Source: Linum tenue (Eukaryota; Streptophyta; Magnoliopsida; Malpighiales; Linaceae). Taken from it: a stretch of 64,000 nucleotides of DNA. A program made the position numbers and the translations under genes. The DNA lies in the NCBI GenBank assembly GCA_946122785.1, contig CAMGYJ010000003.1:620001-684000 (forward strand), read 5' to 3'. Under the pieces are notes generated by a model. That model did no database searches. It saw only the letters and a program-made list of their open reading frames with translations, and was not told the DNA's origin. This document shows positions 31,015 to 43,900 of this stretch, piece by piece (the first letter of the stretch is position 1; each line of letters begins with the position of its first letter).

Positions 31015-32818
31015 CTAGGACTGCTCATTGGTTGGACTCTCAACCTCCGTGACCATGAAGATTTGTTTATCCTCATCGGTTGACTCTTTCTCGACTTTGC
31101 TTTCCTTGTAAGTCTTCGGCAGGGCATTGCAGTTGATGGTGTGCCACACTGGTCTCTCTTCTTGGAACAGTCTGCAAAGTCACAGTAGAATAAAAGTTTA
31201 AGCAGCTAAAAAGAGGGAAAGCATTTGAATTTGAATCAAGAGGGTGAGACTTACGGATGCTTGCAAAGCATCGGAGATTGTACTGTCAGGGCGTACTTGC
31301 AAGTGGATAGCTCTGTGATAGAACTAATCATAGCTCTTGGCTCGGAACATACAAATCTCACCTGTCCAACAAGAAAATGAGGTGTAAATAGAAGGAAAAA
31401 GGAAAAGGGAAGCTATCAGAGAGTTCGCTCCAAATCGTTACTTCAGTTTCTCGTGGCTGATTGGTGAGATCACAGAGAGTTCCATTTGTATATTGATGAG
31501 CATGGTACCTACACAAATAACGTTGATGGTACGTAAGGAAACCTTTCTACAAAGTTTCCTTTTGCTTTAATTCATTTGATAGTTCATTGGGATACCTTTG
31601 AGATGCATCTTTCGACCGAGGATCCTTCAAGGTAGAAACGTCTTTTAAGTTCTGGTTGAATGCAGCTGTGGCCTCTTCATCATAAACACCCAGAACAAAT
31701 TCCTGAACCACCTGCAATGAGGGAATTGTACATGTAAGCCAAATACATTCTTCTAGGGACTAAGATAACAGCAAAACTTTAATTTTCCAAATTTCTTACC
31801 TTCTCATCTTCCACATGAAACTGCCTTAACTTTTGCTCGTGGCAGAGTTCATAAGTCCACCAACCCTCTTGCTGCAAGTATGGCACAGTATCAGGAGCAA
31901 AGCATACAAGAAATGCAAAATGACGTTTAGTTGGAACTGGGAAAGCAAATACTAACTCTGACAAGACATTTGCCTTTGAACACTTCAAGTAGCTCATCTG
32001 GAGTCTTCAATTTAAGCCGTTTCTCAGTTTCCACGATCATGCTGCTTATGTTAACCTGATTGATTGGCTTCCCACTCTTGGCTTTCTCTATCTTAGGCAA
32101 GTAACATACATAACTGCGCCCATTTGTATCAGGCATAACAACAAATTCTTGATCCTCATCCTGTAATGACGTTGTCGGTTTCGACAAATTAGACATCCAC
32201 CAACTTTCAGATCCTAACATGTAGTCAAAAGATAGCATAACGCCAATGCAACTACGCCTTACTCACAGGATGAAAGGGGGCTTCTTCAGGATGGAACTCC
32301 ATCTTGTACTTGGGCTCGCGAGAGCTGCGGCTGAACGAACCACCTGCCACCATGTAGTTAACTAAGATCAACTCCAGATATAAAGATAACGGAAAACTGT
32401 TTCAAAAAGGATGCAAAATTGCAGCTTGTGAGATCATTAGCAATAGCGCAATGGGGGAAATGTTCTCATTTTCATGACAGGTCCCAAAATCATCAGTTAC
32501 TAATCCACCCTGGCAGCAGCTAAGATTACAACCCATAAGCACCCTCAAACTGAAACGGACAGATTTCGATCAAATCTGGCGCAAGGAGTAAGAAACATTC
32601 AGAGATTTCTCTAGTACCCACTACTCAACAAAGATCAACTGATCAACTTGGACGGGAAAATTGAAAAAACAGGACTTTCAAATCACTCAAAAGCGAATCA
32701 ACATGGTTCTGCAAATCGTTCGAATGGGTGATTTACCTACGTGAGCTGGGAGGATCTGGTCAGCTAAAACGCAGCTGGAAACAGCGCATACAACAAGGAG
32801 CAACCACAAAGATCTCAT
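31015..32818 (-). CDS. OS9: OS-9 homologue, ER-associated degradation lectin, 293 aa
   Basis: Eight exons: 32818-32737, 32343-32267, 32160-31957, 31871-31800, 31711-31596, 31508-31442, 31361-31255, 31171-31015; 294 codons with stop. Residues 1-20 form a signal peptide (MRSLWLLLVVCAVSSCVLA). The mannose-6-phosphate-receptor homology (MRH) domain spans roughly residues 110-235, with CLVRQEGWWTYELCH (the WW sugar-binding element), the YTNGTLCDL segment and FVCSEP. Plant OS9 (EBS6) recognises trimmed N-glycans on misfolded ER proteins and hands them to the SEL1L/HRD1 ligase. The length fits the plant family (about 280-300). No HDEL-type retention tail is seen, as in known homologues, which are held by partners. 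No damage is visible. Confidence 0.92.
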
Positions 32819-33913
32819 CGTTCTTCGGCTTCGCTTAATCCCACGAAGATGAAGAAGATCCCTGAAGAAAGACGGCTACGAGAAATTTGTTATCCTAAAT
32901 TTTGAAGCTTCTGGGGTTTTGTTGCCCGGGGAGAGCTGAGATCGAGAAGCTCTGCCGCCTTGTAGGATAATACCGATGCGGCGACGGTGACACGGGTTGT
33001 TGCTAATCGGCCAATGGGTTGACGACACGTCAGAACTGATGACCTGTACATGGACCTTAACTTCAGTATGCAGCCCAGTCTACTAACTCAGACTACCATG
33101 GGCCCAAAAGAGTACCTAGATGCCCAAATGTTGTTGTTGGGCCGCAATTGAAGGTTAGATGTCAAGTCGATCTTGGTGAACAAATTGGTGTTCAAAGTCC
33201 AACACACCTCTCACTAGTGTCACTGCCAATCGAGCTTTCTCACGAGCAGGTTTCATTAGCAGCCCTTAGTTACCAAAATTGCTTGAAATGCTTGTAATAA
33301 CATGGACAAAACTTGCAATCACTTGTAATTCAAAATGAGCTAATCAACCATGTGTATTATATTCTTTTGTAGGCGATATTGCATTCACACGATTTCGTAC
33401 TCTTTACATTCATCTGGTTGTAGCACGCATGTTCTACTTATTTGTCTCGCATCATACACACACAATTAAATCTCACTACCAAAACTTGAACTCAAAACCC
33501 TATGGCAGCAAAGATTTTTAAGAGTGTCACTCCACTAAAGAGTTGTTTGTCAGCTTACTTAATACTACTTTAAAACCAGTAACTATAGTTATGGGTGGTG
33601 GTTCAACAGGTTCGACAACCTTATCGTCTATCGGTGTACCTTAACGAGTAAAAACTTATAAGGCCTTAACGATTCGGAAATTCGTTAATGAATCGATAAA
33701 AAACCAAAAATTACAAAGAGGCAAAGAACAATACAATTAACGATTTGGATTTTTATGTCCTGTTTATTATAACCGAAAATAAAAATAAAAGTCGATTTTG
33801 GCTTTGGCCAATAGTATATTTGAGTTTTGATTTCTACCGATTTCAATTCGATTAAACGAAACGAAACCACTGCCTCTTACTGTGATACTATACACCCTAA
33901 AATGTTTCCCTCA
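32819..33913. other. Intergenic; OS-9 promoter at its left
   Basis: The first 180 bases are the likely promoter and 5' leader of the OS-9 gene. The remainder has no supported gene; an A/T-rich stretch follows from 33500. Confidence 0.45.
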
Positions 33914-33921
33914 ATGATAAC

Positions 33922-34381
33922 CAAGGTTGTCAACCCGCGGGTCGACCCACTTTGACCCTGACCCGGTGAGAAAAACAGGCCGCATGCACCCGCCGGGTTG
34001 ACCGCCACAAGGTATCGGGTTAGAGGTCAAATTGTGTCATTTTTTTCTTTGGTTTGCGAAATGCGCCTATTTTCCGATTTTCCTTTTCGCCTAACTCAAT
34101 TTTTGGAATCCTAAGTTGAATATTTGAATATATATATATGTTATATAAGTGTGTGTGAATTTTCACTATATGTTGGATCTAAGTACGACATGTTATTTTG
34201 GTGGAATATTATATGTTATAACTCATATGTTAGATGATATTTGATATAATTTATTAGGATAAGTACAATATAATGAATTTTTCAATATTTCTGGACTAAA
34301 CCGGACTAAAACAAGTGACTCATTAATCCTTAACCTACTAGATCAACCGGGTCTGGATCAATCCCCGGATTGACAACTTTG
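33922..34381 (+). mobile_element. hAT-type MITE, family with CAAGGTTGTCAAC ends, copy 1
   Basis: The ends read CAAGGTTGTCAACCCGCGGG and, on the other strand, CAAAGTTGTCAATCCGGGG. The flanking 8-mers are ATGATAAC (33914-33921) and ATGATACC (34382-34389), with one mismatch. It is 460 bp and non-coding. It shares its whole interior with the copy at 63400-63864, which is in opposite orientation. Confidence 0.85.
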
Positions 34382-34389
34382 ATGATACC

Positions 34390-36074
34390 ACTTTTCTTTC
34401 AAGTGCACTTGTTGTTTCCTACTTTTCTCTAGGTGGGAGTTGCCTTGGGACAGCGGCAAACGGGCCTTTTTTATCCTTTTTAGGGTGCCATTTGGCAGTT
34501 GGTCGTGGCGGGAACCCACCCAAAAGTCCGTTACTTTCCCACTTTCCGAGCTTTGCCTGCTTCACATGCTTCCGCTCCCACACCCTCATGATTTTATATT
34601 TACCATAAACCCACTACAAATTTGTGCTTTTCATTAAACTGATCACTAATTTATTGGATTTTCATTTTTTGGCTTTGCGGTCCATATTGATTTTTGTCCC
34701 ACATCATATCTCAGTATCCACAAACATTGTGCCAAAAGGAAGATGATTTGTGAAGAGCATTTTTCCACCTGAAAATTTGGGACAAGTCTAGCATATTTGA
34801 AATCCAGATTACAATAAGAATGAGAAATTAGTTTTTATATGTTACCTCGAATTATATGTCAACTTAAATATGGATTATTTTCTGTTTACTGTTTATTTAC
34901 ATTGTATTACCACCTTGACTCAGTGTGTTTTCATAATTAGAATTGTATCCTGCTAGCAACCAGATAGACTGATACATTTTAATTAAACGCACTCTTTACA
35001 ATTTAAAGGAAAAAAAACTTTCATAAACCGAAGTGACTCCCCATATAAAGAAACGCAACGTGGAACTTAAGATCCATTATATCATCGTGAATTAATAAGC
35101 GAATATTGTAACATTATCCCCACAAATATCCATTATAGTGTCTTCATCAATTCGATGTAAACTTCTTTTGTTCAACTCAACGTCAATATTTATTTAATAA
35201 GACTTACATGTTTTGATATTCTCATAGACATAATTAACTACTAATTAATACCATCATTAACTCCTATTAGCTTCATGATGCTACCATAAATACATACAAA
35301 AGTACAAACCCCACCAAATTGATTAATTAAACAATTTCAAGGAGTCAATTGAAATCTTCCCCCAAGACATTTGGAATCTCCCGCACAAGAACATGGGTCC
35401 CACTCAGCTTTCCTCGAGAGATTTCTAATTGAAAAAGAAAAACCAAGAACACATATCATATCAAACAAAGCTACATTGGATTATCAACTGCCATTTCTGT
35501 GGCTTTCACGTTAAGCATTGAAATACGCGTGAAAAACAGAGGCCGGTTTCTCCTTTTCCCCCATTTTCTTTTGTTTTCCAGGAAAATTGAAGCACAAGCG
35601 AGGAACTTTTCCTCTATTTCATTCATTTCCCAGATAAGTTATCTTCTCAAAGATCCTTCCTTTTTCCTTCCGGTTCACGCAATTCCCAGCAGTAGGTTGT
35701 TTCCATCTTTGCTTTTTGCTTATCTCTGAAACCCCCGTTTTAGAAGCGCATTCGTTCATTTCCCTCTGTTTCTCCGAATTGGGATTTGTTGATTTCATTC
35801 GTACAAGCGACCAACAAATCCTGGTTTGGAGAGGAAGGAACCCTTTTTGAGATTTGACAGAAAAGTTGAGATTTTGGGAGTTGGGTGGTGGAGAAATTGT
35901 GTTAATTTGTGTGGCTTTTTGACCCGTACGGGAAACCTATGTTCTTGAATTCATTCATGATATGTTTCTGTAGTACTAGTATTACTAAGCTCCGAAGTTC
36001 TGGATACTATAAAGTTCTATCTATCCATTAGTGTGGGATTCTGGTCTCTAGCACTGTGGATAACCTTGATTGCA
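34390..36074. other. Intergenic and upstream region of the PHOX-like gene
   Basis: No gene seen over 34390-35480. From about 35500 the sequence becomes pyrimidine-rich and is a plausible 5' untranslated region, possibly with an intron, of the gene starting at 36075. Confidence 0.4.
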
Positions 36075-36096
36075 ATGAGAAAGCAACAACAGCAGA

Positions 36097-36128
<32 letters not shown>

Positions 36129-38211
36129 AATGGCAAAGCAAGAGGAATCAGTAGCCCTAAGTCCCCCACAGTGGACAAAGATGAAGAAGTCTTCATTTCC
36201 CTCTCCCATGAGCTAAAAAATGAAGGCAACAAGCTCTTCCAGAGGAGAGACCACGATGGAGCTCTTCAGAAGTACGAGAAGGCCATCAAACTGCTTCCGA
36301 AAACCCACATCGATGTATCTCACCTGAGGAGCAACATGGCAGCCTGCTACATGCAGATGGGGGTAACCCAGTACCCTAGAGCGATAGACGAGTGTAACCT
36401 GGCGTTGGAGGTCACACCGAAGTATGGCAAGGCGTTGCTCAAGAGGGCGAGGTGCTACGAGGCACTGAATCGCCTCGACTTGGCATTGAGAGATGTTGGG
36501 ACAGTGTTGAAGATGGAGCCTGCAAATGTGATGGCGTTCGAGGTTTGGGAGAGGGTGAAGAAGTCGTTGGAGGAGAGAGGGCTCAAGGTTAATGATACAT
36601 CGATCGAGTTGCCTGCTGACTATGCTGAGCCAATTCCAAAAGCCCCTAAAGAGAGGACACCGAGGAAGAAGAAGAACGGGAAGAGTGATGAGAAGAAGTC
36701 TGAGGATGGGAATGAAGAAGCTTTGGTTGTGGTAGAGCATAGACCCATGAGGAGCATGAAATTGGTGATGAGAGAGGATATAAGAATGGCTCAAGTTCCT
36801 GTGAACTGTAGTCTTCTGGAGCTGAAGGAAGTGGTGTGTGACCGGTTTCCTGGTTCTGGCCCAGTCCTCATCAAATACAAGGATCAAGAAGGAGACTTGA
36901 TTACCATAACTACTGATGAAGAGCTCCGGTTAGCTGAAGCATGTTCATCACCACAAGGTGGCTCGTTCAGGCTGTATCTGGTGGAGATCAATCCTCAACA
37001 AGACCCGATTGTGGAAAGACTCAAGCATGGTGGAATGAAGAGAGTTGACACCAAGACATGGAACATGGAGAGAGATAGAGAGATCAAGAAGGGGATGCGC
37101 TACATCGATGAATGGATTGTAGAGTTCGCTAAGCTGTTTAAAGACCATGTGGCACTCGATACAGACTCCTATTTCGGGCTCAATGACCTCGGTATAAAGG
37201 TCTATTCGGAGGCTATTGAGGAGACTGTGACTAGTGAGGAAGCACAGGGGTTGTTCAACACAGCAGCTGAGAATTTCCAGGAAATGGCGGCTTTAGCGTT
37301 GTTCAACTGGGGGAATGTTCACATGTCGAGAGCTAGGAAGAAGATAGAGTTCAAAGATGATGCCTCTCGAGAGGCAATGCTTGAGGGAATCATTGTGGCA
37401 TTCGAATGGACAAAGAAGGAGTACTTGGAGGCGGGGGAGAGGTATGCTGAAGCACTGAGGATCAAACCAGACTTTTACGAGGGTCTTCTGGCTTTAGGGC
37501 AGCAGCAGTTTGAGAGGGCAAGGCTCACTTGGTACTATGCCCTCAGCTGCAAAGTTGACTTGTCAAATTGGTCTTATACCGAGGTCATAGAACTGTATAA
37601 TAGTGCTGAGGGAAATGTGGATAAAGGGATGGATATGTGGGAAGCTGTGCAATCACAACGGATTACCCATCTCAAGGACAGAACCAAGATTAAGCCTGTG
37701 CTACAAGGCACAATTTTGGATGAGCTGTTCAAAGACACATCGCCAGAAGATGCTGCTGTACGGATTAAGGATCTGAGGTCACAGATGAATCTCCTACGTG
37801 GCACCATTCTCTACGAGAGGTCCATGATGGAGTACAGACTGGGGATCCCAGTTTGGCAAGAGTGCTTGGAAGTTGCACTCGAGAAGTTCCAGCTGGCTGG
37901 AGCTTCGGCTACTGATATTGGTGTGATGATGAAGAACCACATCTCGAATGATAGTTCAATGGATGGTATGTTCTATGAACTAGTTGGTTATGAATTGCTC
38001 AATGTGAAAAGCAACGGTCTTTCTGATGTTTTGCTCAACTTTTTTTCTGTTTGGGTTTTCAGGATTGGGGTTCAAGATTGATGAGATAATACAGGCGTGG
38101 AATGATATGAATGAAGCCAAGAAGTGGCAGAGTCATGTGTACTCGTTCCGTTTAGAGCCGTTGCTAAGACGTAGGGTTTCAAAGATCTATCATGCCTTGG
38201 AGGTCTCATGA
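36075..38211 (+). CDS. PHOX/CLMP1-type TPR-PB1 protein, 679 aa
   Basis: Two exons: 36075-37965 and 38063-38211; 680 codons with stop. The frame is open upstream, but the first ATG is at 36075. The N-terminus is a Gln/Lys tract (residues 4-18). Residues about 45-165 hold three TPR repeats ([51 protein letters not shown]). A basic linker (PRKKKNGK) precedes a PB1 domain at about 226-305 with its acidic OPCA-type motif ([18 protein letters not shown]). The C-terminal half is the conserved plant-specific helical region ([33 protein letters not shown]). Relatives in Arabidopsis are CLMP1, which separates chloroplasts, and the Phox1-4 proteins, which bind HSP90/HSP70 tails and myosins. I cannot choose between the two subgroups. 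Confidence 0.9.
36082..36128 (+). repeat. CAG/CAA repeat encoding poly-Gln
   Basis: A run of CAA/CAG codons interrupted by AAG, at the N-terminus of the TPR-PB1 protein. It is likely length-variable. Confidence 0.8.
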
Positions 38212-38749
38212 TCATGTTCTCAAAACTTCTGACAGGATCCATTAGTTACTTGTGTACTAAGGTATCGGTTATTATCTCTCTCACCCGCTCTCTACAATGC
38301 AATCTCTATGCAGTGTCTAAAAACCATTTCCTCCTTGCAGGGTGTGTTTAATTAGACCTTTGGACTTGGTTAGGGAAGAAGTGACAACAATTATACGGGA
38401 TTTTGTTGTGTGCAGATTTCAACTTTGTAGAAGATAGGCTCTCATTCTGAATACAACCTCGCAGCACGAGGAAAAGAAGCTGGCAAGTTGTTTGCAGTTT
38501 TTAGCTCCCTCACTTTGCATAGCCTCACAACTTGTTCATTTAGTCTAACCATCAGGAACAATGGGTGTTCTATTCGTTATTCATTCAAAGTTGTCATCCA
38601 AATAAGCGGTGTTTCGCTTACCTTTGCCCTTGTTGTTTCGTAAGGTGTCCTTAATAGTCTGAAAGTCATCTATGTTTGTAGAATACTAGGATATTTGTTA
38701 TGTATTTGACTGTAATCTCCATAGTTATATAGTCCCAAATTTGCAAATC
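38212..38749. other. 3' flank of the PHOX-like gene
   Basis: Probable 3' untranslated region and spacer; no other feature seen. Confidence 0.45.
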
Positions 38750-39310
38750 TCTGTTTCCCAATCTGGTTAAGAAGAAGCTGTAGTAGAACCTTGGTCAGTG
38801 TAAGAAGGAATTTTCAGGGACAAACTTGCAATTTTTGCTATACTGGAAATGTTATAGGAATGATGGTTCTTGTTCTTGAGCTCTGTTTTATCTAGGTTGA
38901 TGCTTGTTCCATTCTGACGCGCCTAATAACCGCAGAAACTAGCATTTTCCCAACAAAAGAAGCTAAAACCTAGTTGCGAATATACCAGCTGCTGATGATG
39001 GCGGATTAAAGTAACTAGTAAAGTATTAGCCCCAAAGAGAAACAACGAAAGTTGTGATCTTTCTTGCGCAAACTCAAAACCCACTTCGCCAAACAGGAAG
39101 CCTAACTCCCTAATCCAGCAGATAATAAAGTGAAATAGTGGTCAAATTTCTGAGAGCAAGCCCATTTCAAATATTAACCCTCTGTTTTAGACCAGTCTCT
39201 AGCAATGGCGGAGGAGGCAGGGGAAGAGGCAAAAGGGTTGGGATTTTGTTCAGTGGAGAAGATGTGGAAGTGGGAGAGCCGCCTCATGGACGACACGTGG
39301 CGAAATGGGA
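38750..39310. repeat. Diverged copy of the flanks of the LRR gene
   Basis: 38750-38965 resembles 40448-40660, just beyond the 3' end of the LRR gene (shared CAGGGAC..CTTGCAATTTT, TATAGGAATGA.GGTTCT). 38975-39310 resembles 45000-45300 and 45715-45835, the 5' side of the same gene (shared GAAACAACGAAAGTTG, TAGACCAGTCTCT, GACGACACGTGGCGAA-like). All similarity is in the same orientation. About 410 bases present at 45300-45715 are missing here. Confidence 0.65.
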
Positions 39311-39385
39311 GCCTTTATATGATAAAGCTAACAAATATGGAGCCATCTGACTCAGGCGCACTCTTGCGCTTGGCAGCAAGAAAAA

Positions 39386-40367
39386 ATGGAGATGATTGGT
39401 CAGGCTGCTCTGCTTCATCTTCCACATCCGCCATCTTCTTCTTCAACCTCCAGAATCCCAATCCCAAACCGCCCACCAAGTTTAGCTGCCGAGAACCCTA
39501 AAATTCCATCACTCTCCAATCATCTCCTCTCCTTGGCCATCGCCATCACCTTAAATTCGCCATTGTTGCCCTGTTACGCCATTCCATCTCTCAACAGCAA
39601 CAGCAACCCAAATTCCCTCTCTCCCACCACTCCCTTCTCCCAGTCCAAGAACCTCCAAGTTGGCCTCCTAGACGGGTACAGTAGTAGAAGTAGGACCACC
39701 ATTGTTCTTTTAGCAATAACCTTCATCTAATTTGCTCTGTTTTCACGTCATTGGGCTTCTTCTGCAGAAAGATCAGACCTTGCCCATCAACTAACCCTGG
39801 CTGCGTATCAACAAATCCAAAATCATCATCTTTTTCATTCCCCTGGACTATCCCTGATGCTGCTGACAGTACTCCCGCCACAGAGGAATTCGCAGTCAAG
39901 GTTAGCTCTTGATCTCATGATGAAGCACATTACTTCATTTCCACATCAGTAAATTGGGTTTTCATTCTTTTCATCTCTTCATTAATGGCAGAAACTTGAG
40001 CAAGCAATCCAGCTGACCCAGAAGAATCCCAAGATTCGAGTCACTGAAAATACCCCTTATGGTAAAAACTAAAGATCGTGACTTCGTTTCTTAATAAGTT
40101 CTCTCTTTGATCTTGGGGGGGAATGAATGGGGTTGCAATGCAGGGCGGTATTTGGAGGCAGAGGTGGATGGATTCTTTGGGACAAGGGACATTTTGGAAT
40201 TCCTGGTGAAAGGGGATGTGGTGACTTACAGATGTGTGGCCACAAAGGTGACCTTTGTTTATCCATTCACCACCGCCATAGGGGACTCTAAGGGACAGCA
40301 AGAACGCCTCGACCAAATTATTGACCAACTCGGCTGGTTTTCTCCTAGTTTTGACTCCATGGGTTAA
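39386..40367 (+). CDS. Chloroplast DUF1499 protein, thylakoid lumenal 17.9 kDa-like, 238 aa
   Basis: Four exons: 39386-39675, 39768-39900, 39992-40061, 40144-40367; 239 codons with stop. The first 70 residues look like a bipartite targeting peptide: a Ser/Pro-rich transit part, then a hydrophobic LLSLAIAITLNSPLLPCYA lumen-transfer segment without a twin arginine. The mature part begins near KIRPCPSTNPGCVSTNP and contains QAIQLTQKNPKIRVTENTPYG, EVDGFFGTRDILEFLVKGD and VTFVYPFTTAIGDSKGQ, the pattern of DUF1499. The biochemical function is unknown; lumenal location is inferred from the targeting sequence. An in-frame second ATG two codons downstream could also start it. Its promoter falls in the duplicated LRR 5' flank at 38975-39310. 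Confidence 0.85.
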
Positions 40368-40447
40368 GCTTAACTAATCAGCTCCTGTCTACTAGCAATT
40401 TTAACCTCTGTGAGTTTGCTGTTTTTGGAATTTTCCAAATTGGAGCT

Positions 40448-40660
40448 TTCTCCGTTTCCCAACCTCCTGGTGATGAAGCTGTAGATCCTTTTTCTGTTGA
40501 AGAAGAAACTTCAGGGACTTGCAATTTTGTCATACTGAATGTCATAGGAATGAAGGTTCTCGAGCTGTGCTTTCTGCAGGTTGATGTTATATTGTTCCAT
40601 TCTGCTCCGACCATGTTCTGATAATCACAGAAACTAGGGCAAACATTTTCATGCCACTTG
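40448..40660. repeat. Copy of the segment at 38750-38965
   Basis: 3' flank of the minus-strand LRR gene, homologous to the left half of the duplicated block upstream of the DUF1499 gene. Confidence 0.6.
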
Positions 40661-40925
40661 ATAAAACTGCTATGTATGCACAACTTTCATTTGATGGTTC
40701 GAGCAAGCAGAGAAAAGCCAATATATTTACATACTTTGACGGCTTTCTTTCTGCATGGCTTGCTTCCTATTGCTAGCCTTCAAACTTCCCTTCGGCCAGA
40801 TGAGGCGGTAGGTATACTTATTAAGAGACTGTACGTGGGATAACACCATCAGCTGAGAGCATCACCAAGCTATATTTACAAGTAGTTCCTTCCCCTTTCG
40901 CTATGAGGGTACACATCCCGCTTCT

Positions 40926-43900
40926 TCACTCCGGTCGAAAGCTTACCAGATTGGGGAGTGCAGTTACCTGCAGCTTCCTTATCTCGGAGGCAGTCACCTT
41001 ACAGGACTCCAAGGTTAGGGAGTGTAAATTCTTCAATGGCTTCAAATGCTGCAGACCCTTGTTGGTTATCAGAGAATTTGAAATATTCAGCGACACTAAA
41101 CCCTCCAACCCTGCATTTTCAAACGGGAACCCGCAATAGTTTTGTTACTTGGGACGCCTTATATATGTTATTGCGACATGGAGATCAAGACTACAGAAGA
41201 ACAAAGTACCAGAGATCAACTCTAAGGTTTTGTCTGTCAGGTTGCTGTTCTGTGACAAGTTCAGCACGGTTAGGTGAGAAAGTTCTTTGATGTTCTTTAC
41301 CCCAGCATCTGTTATGCCACCACCACATATTTCCAGGGATTGAAGATTCTTGAAGTCTACAAGCATGAATGAGAAATACCTTGAAACGTAAGAAACTAGA
41401 AAGAACATTATGCAGAAACAAAGGATCTTAATTTTCCTCGGAAAAGTAGCAATAGCATGAAGTGGGAGAACGGCAAGTGATAGAATTTAACAAATGGCAA
41501 GTAAATAAGAATCCATACGTCGCAAATAATTTGTTCCAGCATCTGAAATTCGAGCTCCAAATAGGTCCAGATGGGTCAGACCGGTCAAACCTGCACCATA
41601 AAGGCATAATGGAGCTACTGAAAATGGCATGAACATTATAATTTCTGCAGCTAGACATCTTCAGAACATGCTGCCTTGTCTCACATTGCTATAATAGTTC
41701 TAGAGTATAATTCTTCGCACCAGTGGTGTATCATAAAGCACATTAAAGCCAGTAGAATAAATGCTTTACCTGTAAGAGCGGCAAGACCAGTGTCTGTAAT
41801 CTGGCGAGCATCCAGGTTGAGTGATCTAAGAGAAGTCAACCCAGATAATCTCCTTAGACCACCGTCGGTGACCAAGGTGAAAGACAGATTTAAGCTCTCC
41901 AGTTGATTCAAACCTAGAAATAGTAAAAACATGAGTGTAACTCGGCAGGAAGGTAACACCAATACTTTCAACCCTAAACTTGATTGCAAAGCTTTTACCA
42001 ATGTTAAGTTGTGGCAAGGTATAGAGATAGAGAGCCCTACCTGAAAGATGACGAAGACCACTGCTGCCAACTTCAGTATCAGACAACTCCATGCTTTTGA
42101 GGGGAAGTCCTGAGAGGAGAGGCACAAGGAGGATAAGGCATTAATATCATGGAAAAATTTTAATGTAAAAAATAAAAAGAAACATCGATAAAAATAACTA
42201 CCAGACAAGTTAGCCAGCCCCTCGTTACCAATCTTACAAGAATCCAGGTTTAAGCTCTCTAAGTTCTTTAAGCCTGAAAAAGAACAGATAAAATCTCTTC
42301 CGGTATCAGACTAGTTAATTTCATGATGAACCAAATAAGACAATGACATTTGGTGGGATTTTACAAGATATCACAGCATGTTAAAGGTCAAAGTCATGCA
42401 TTCAGTAAGAGAAAGAAGGGGAGCAAGGACCTTTTAGATGGACCAAAACGGCATCTGTAATGTTGTTGAATGCCAAACTCAAAACCTTCAGCTTCTTCAG
42501 CTCTGCATGTTTGTTACACACAATCACCTTCCATGTTGAAAGTTGAAACACTACTAAAATGAGCAGTTCAACATGATCTTGTGATAAAAACATGTTCACT
42601 CACCAGAAAACTTCTCACATCCCTCATCTGATAGCCCACATCTGCTTAAATTTAAGTATGCAAGGTTTACAAGAGCTGCAAAAGGAAAAGGTTGATCAAT
42701 ACGACTTCTACATAGAATTCATGAGGAAGTCAATATTTTCCCGGCGAAGAAAAGCCAAAAACACTAATCTACAACTTCAAATCCTTTCTCTCTAAATGTA
42801 AATGATGCTACTGGGTGATGCAATAACTTGTAAGGACCGTTGTAGATGAACTGATCAAAAGAAAGCTGACCTGCAAGTGAATCCAAACATTCAGTTGTCA
42901 CATTACAACCTTCCAAGTTCAGCATGATAATCTTCTCCAAACCTGGGGTATGTATGGAAAGTAATGGCGAGATCAGCCGTGAAAACTGATATAGGATGAC
43001 CAATGAATTACCAAACAATCCCTATCTGACTTGATTGAAGGATTTTATGTGTCAAATTCGGACTGGGTAAGAGTGTTTCACACATTACGAACAAGGGTTC
43101 GGTCTAGTGGTAATACCACTAGCCTAGAACCTGGAGGTCCCAGGTTCGAATCCCTTAAGTAGTACCTTAATACAAGAAAGTAAAACCTAGGAAGCCATCA
43201 ACAAAGCACTCCAACAAGTATTAGGTGGAGCTGCCCAAGAAGCTGAAGTGGCTGAAACAGGGTAAATGCAGAGTGCGTCCACTATCCAGGTTGACAGACA
43301 AAAAAGAAGGTTAACTAATGTCCAACAACTGGATACCTCTTAATAAGGAAACTCCAAAATCCGTTATGTTACAATTGGATATTTGCAGTTCCTTCAGATT
43401 AGCGAGACCTGAGAGATAGAGAAAACAAAAAGTAACAGCTAAGAATAGATATAAAAGGCCAGATAAAACACGAAATTAGCATCTCAATTCAAACTTAAGT
43501 GTGGAACAGCTAACATTTTGAAATAGGTCAGTACTTGGTTCAGCTTTCTCTTAATAATGAAGTCAGTTAACCCAGTCAATTCTTACCAGTGAGAGCTTTC
43601 ATGTCCAGATCTGTAATGCATTTACAGCACCTAACATTAAGAGACTCCAGTTTTGTTAATCCTGTAACAGAATACAAAGAAGAAAATCATGTCACAACAC
43701 TTGGTCCGTGTAAGTGGTAAATGAAACAAAATCCCCCCAGAAAGACCCTTCTCAGCTCAAGACATTCAGCTGAATCTGCATCATTTTAACAAACATACCT
43801 TTTAGATGAACAAGTCCACCATGAATCTGGGAGCATCTCTCCAGGTCCAACTTCTCTAAATTAACCAAGTTGGAGAAGGCTTGCATCCCTTCAGCAGTAA

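Noticed and set aside
43086..43160. Genuine tRNA gene
   Set aside because: A and B boxes are present but no acceptor or anticodon stems can be drawn; a SINE is the better reading.
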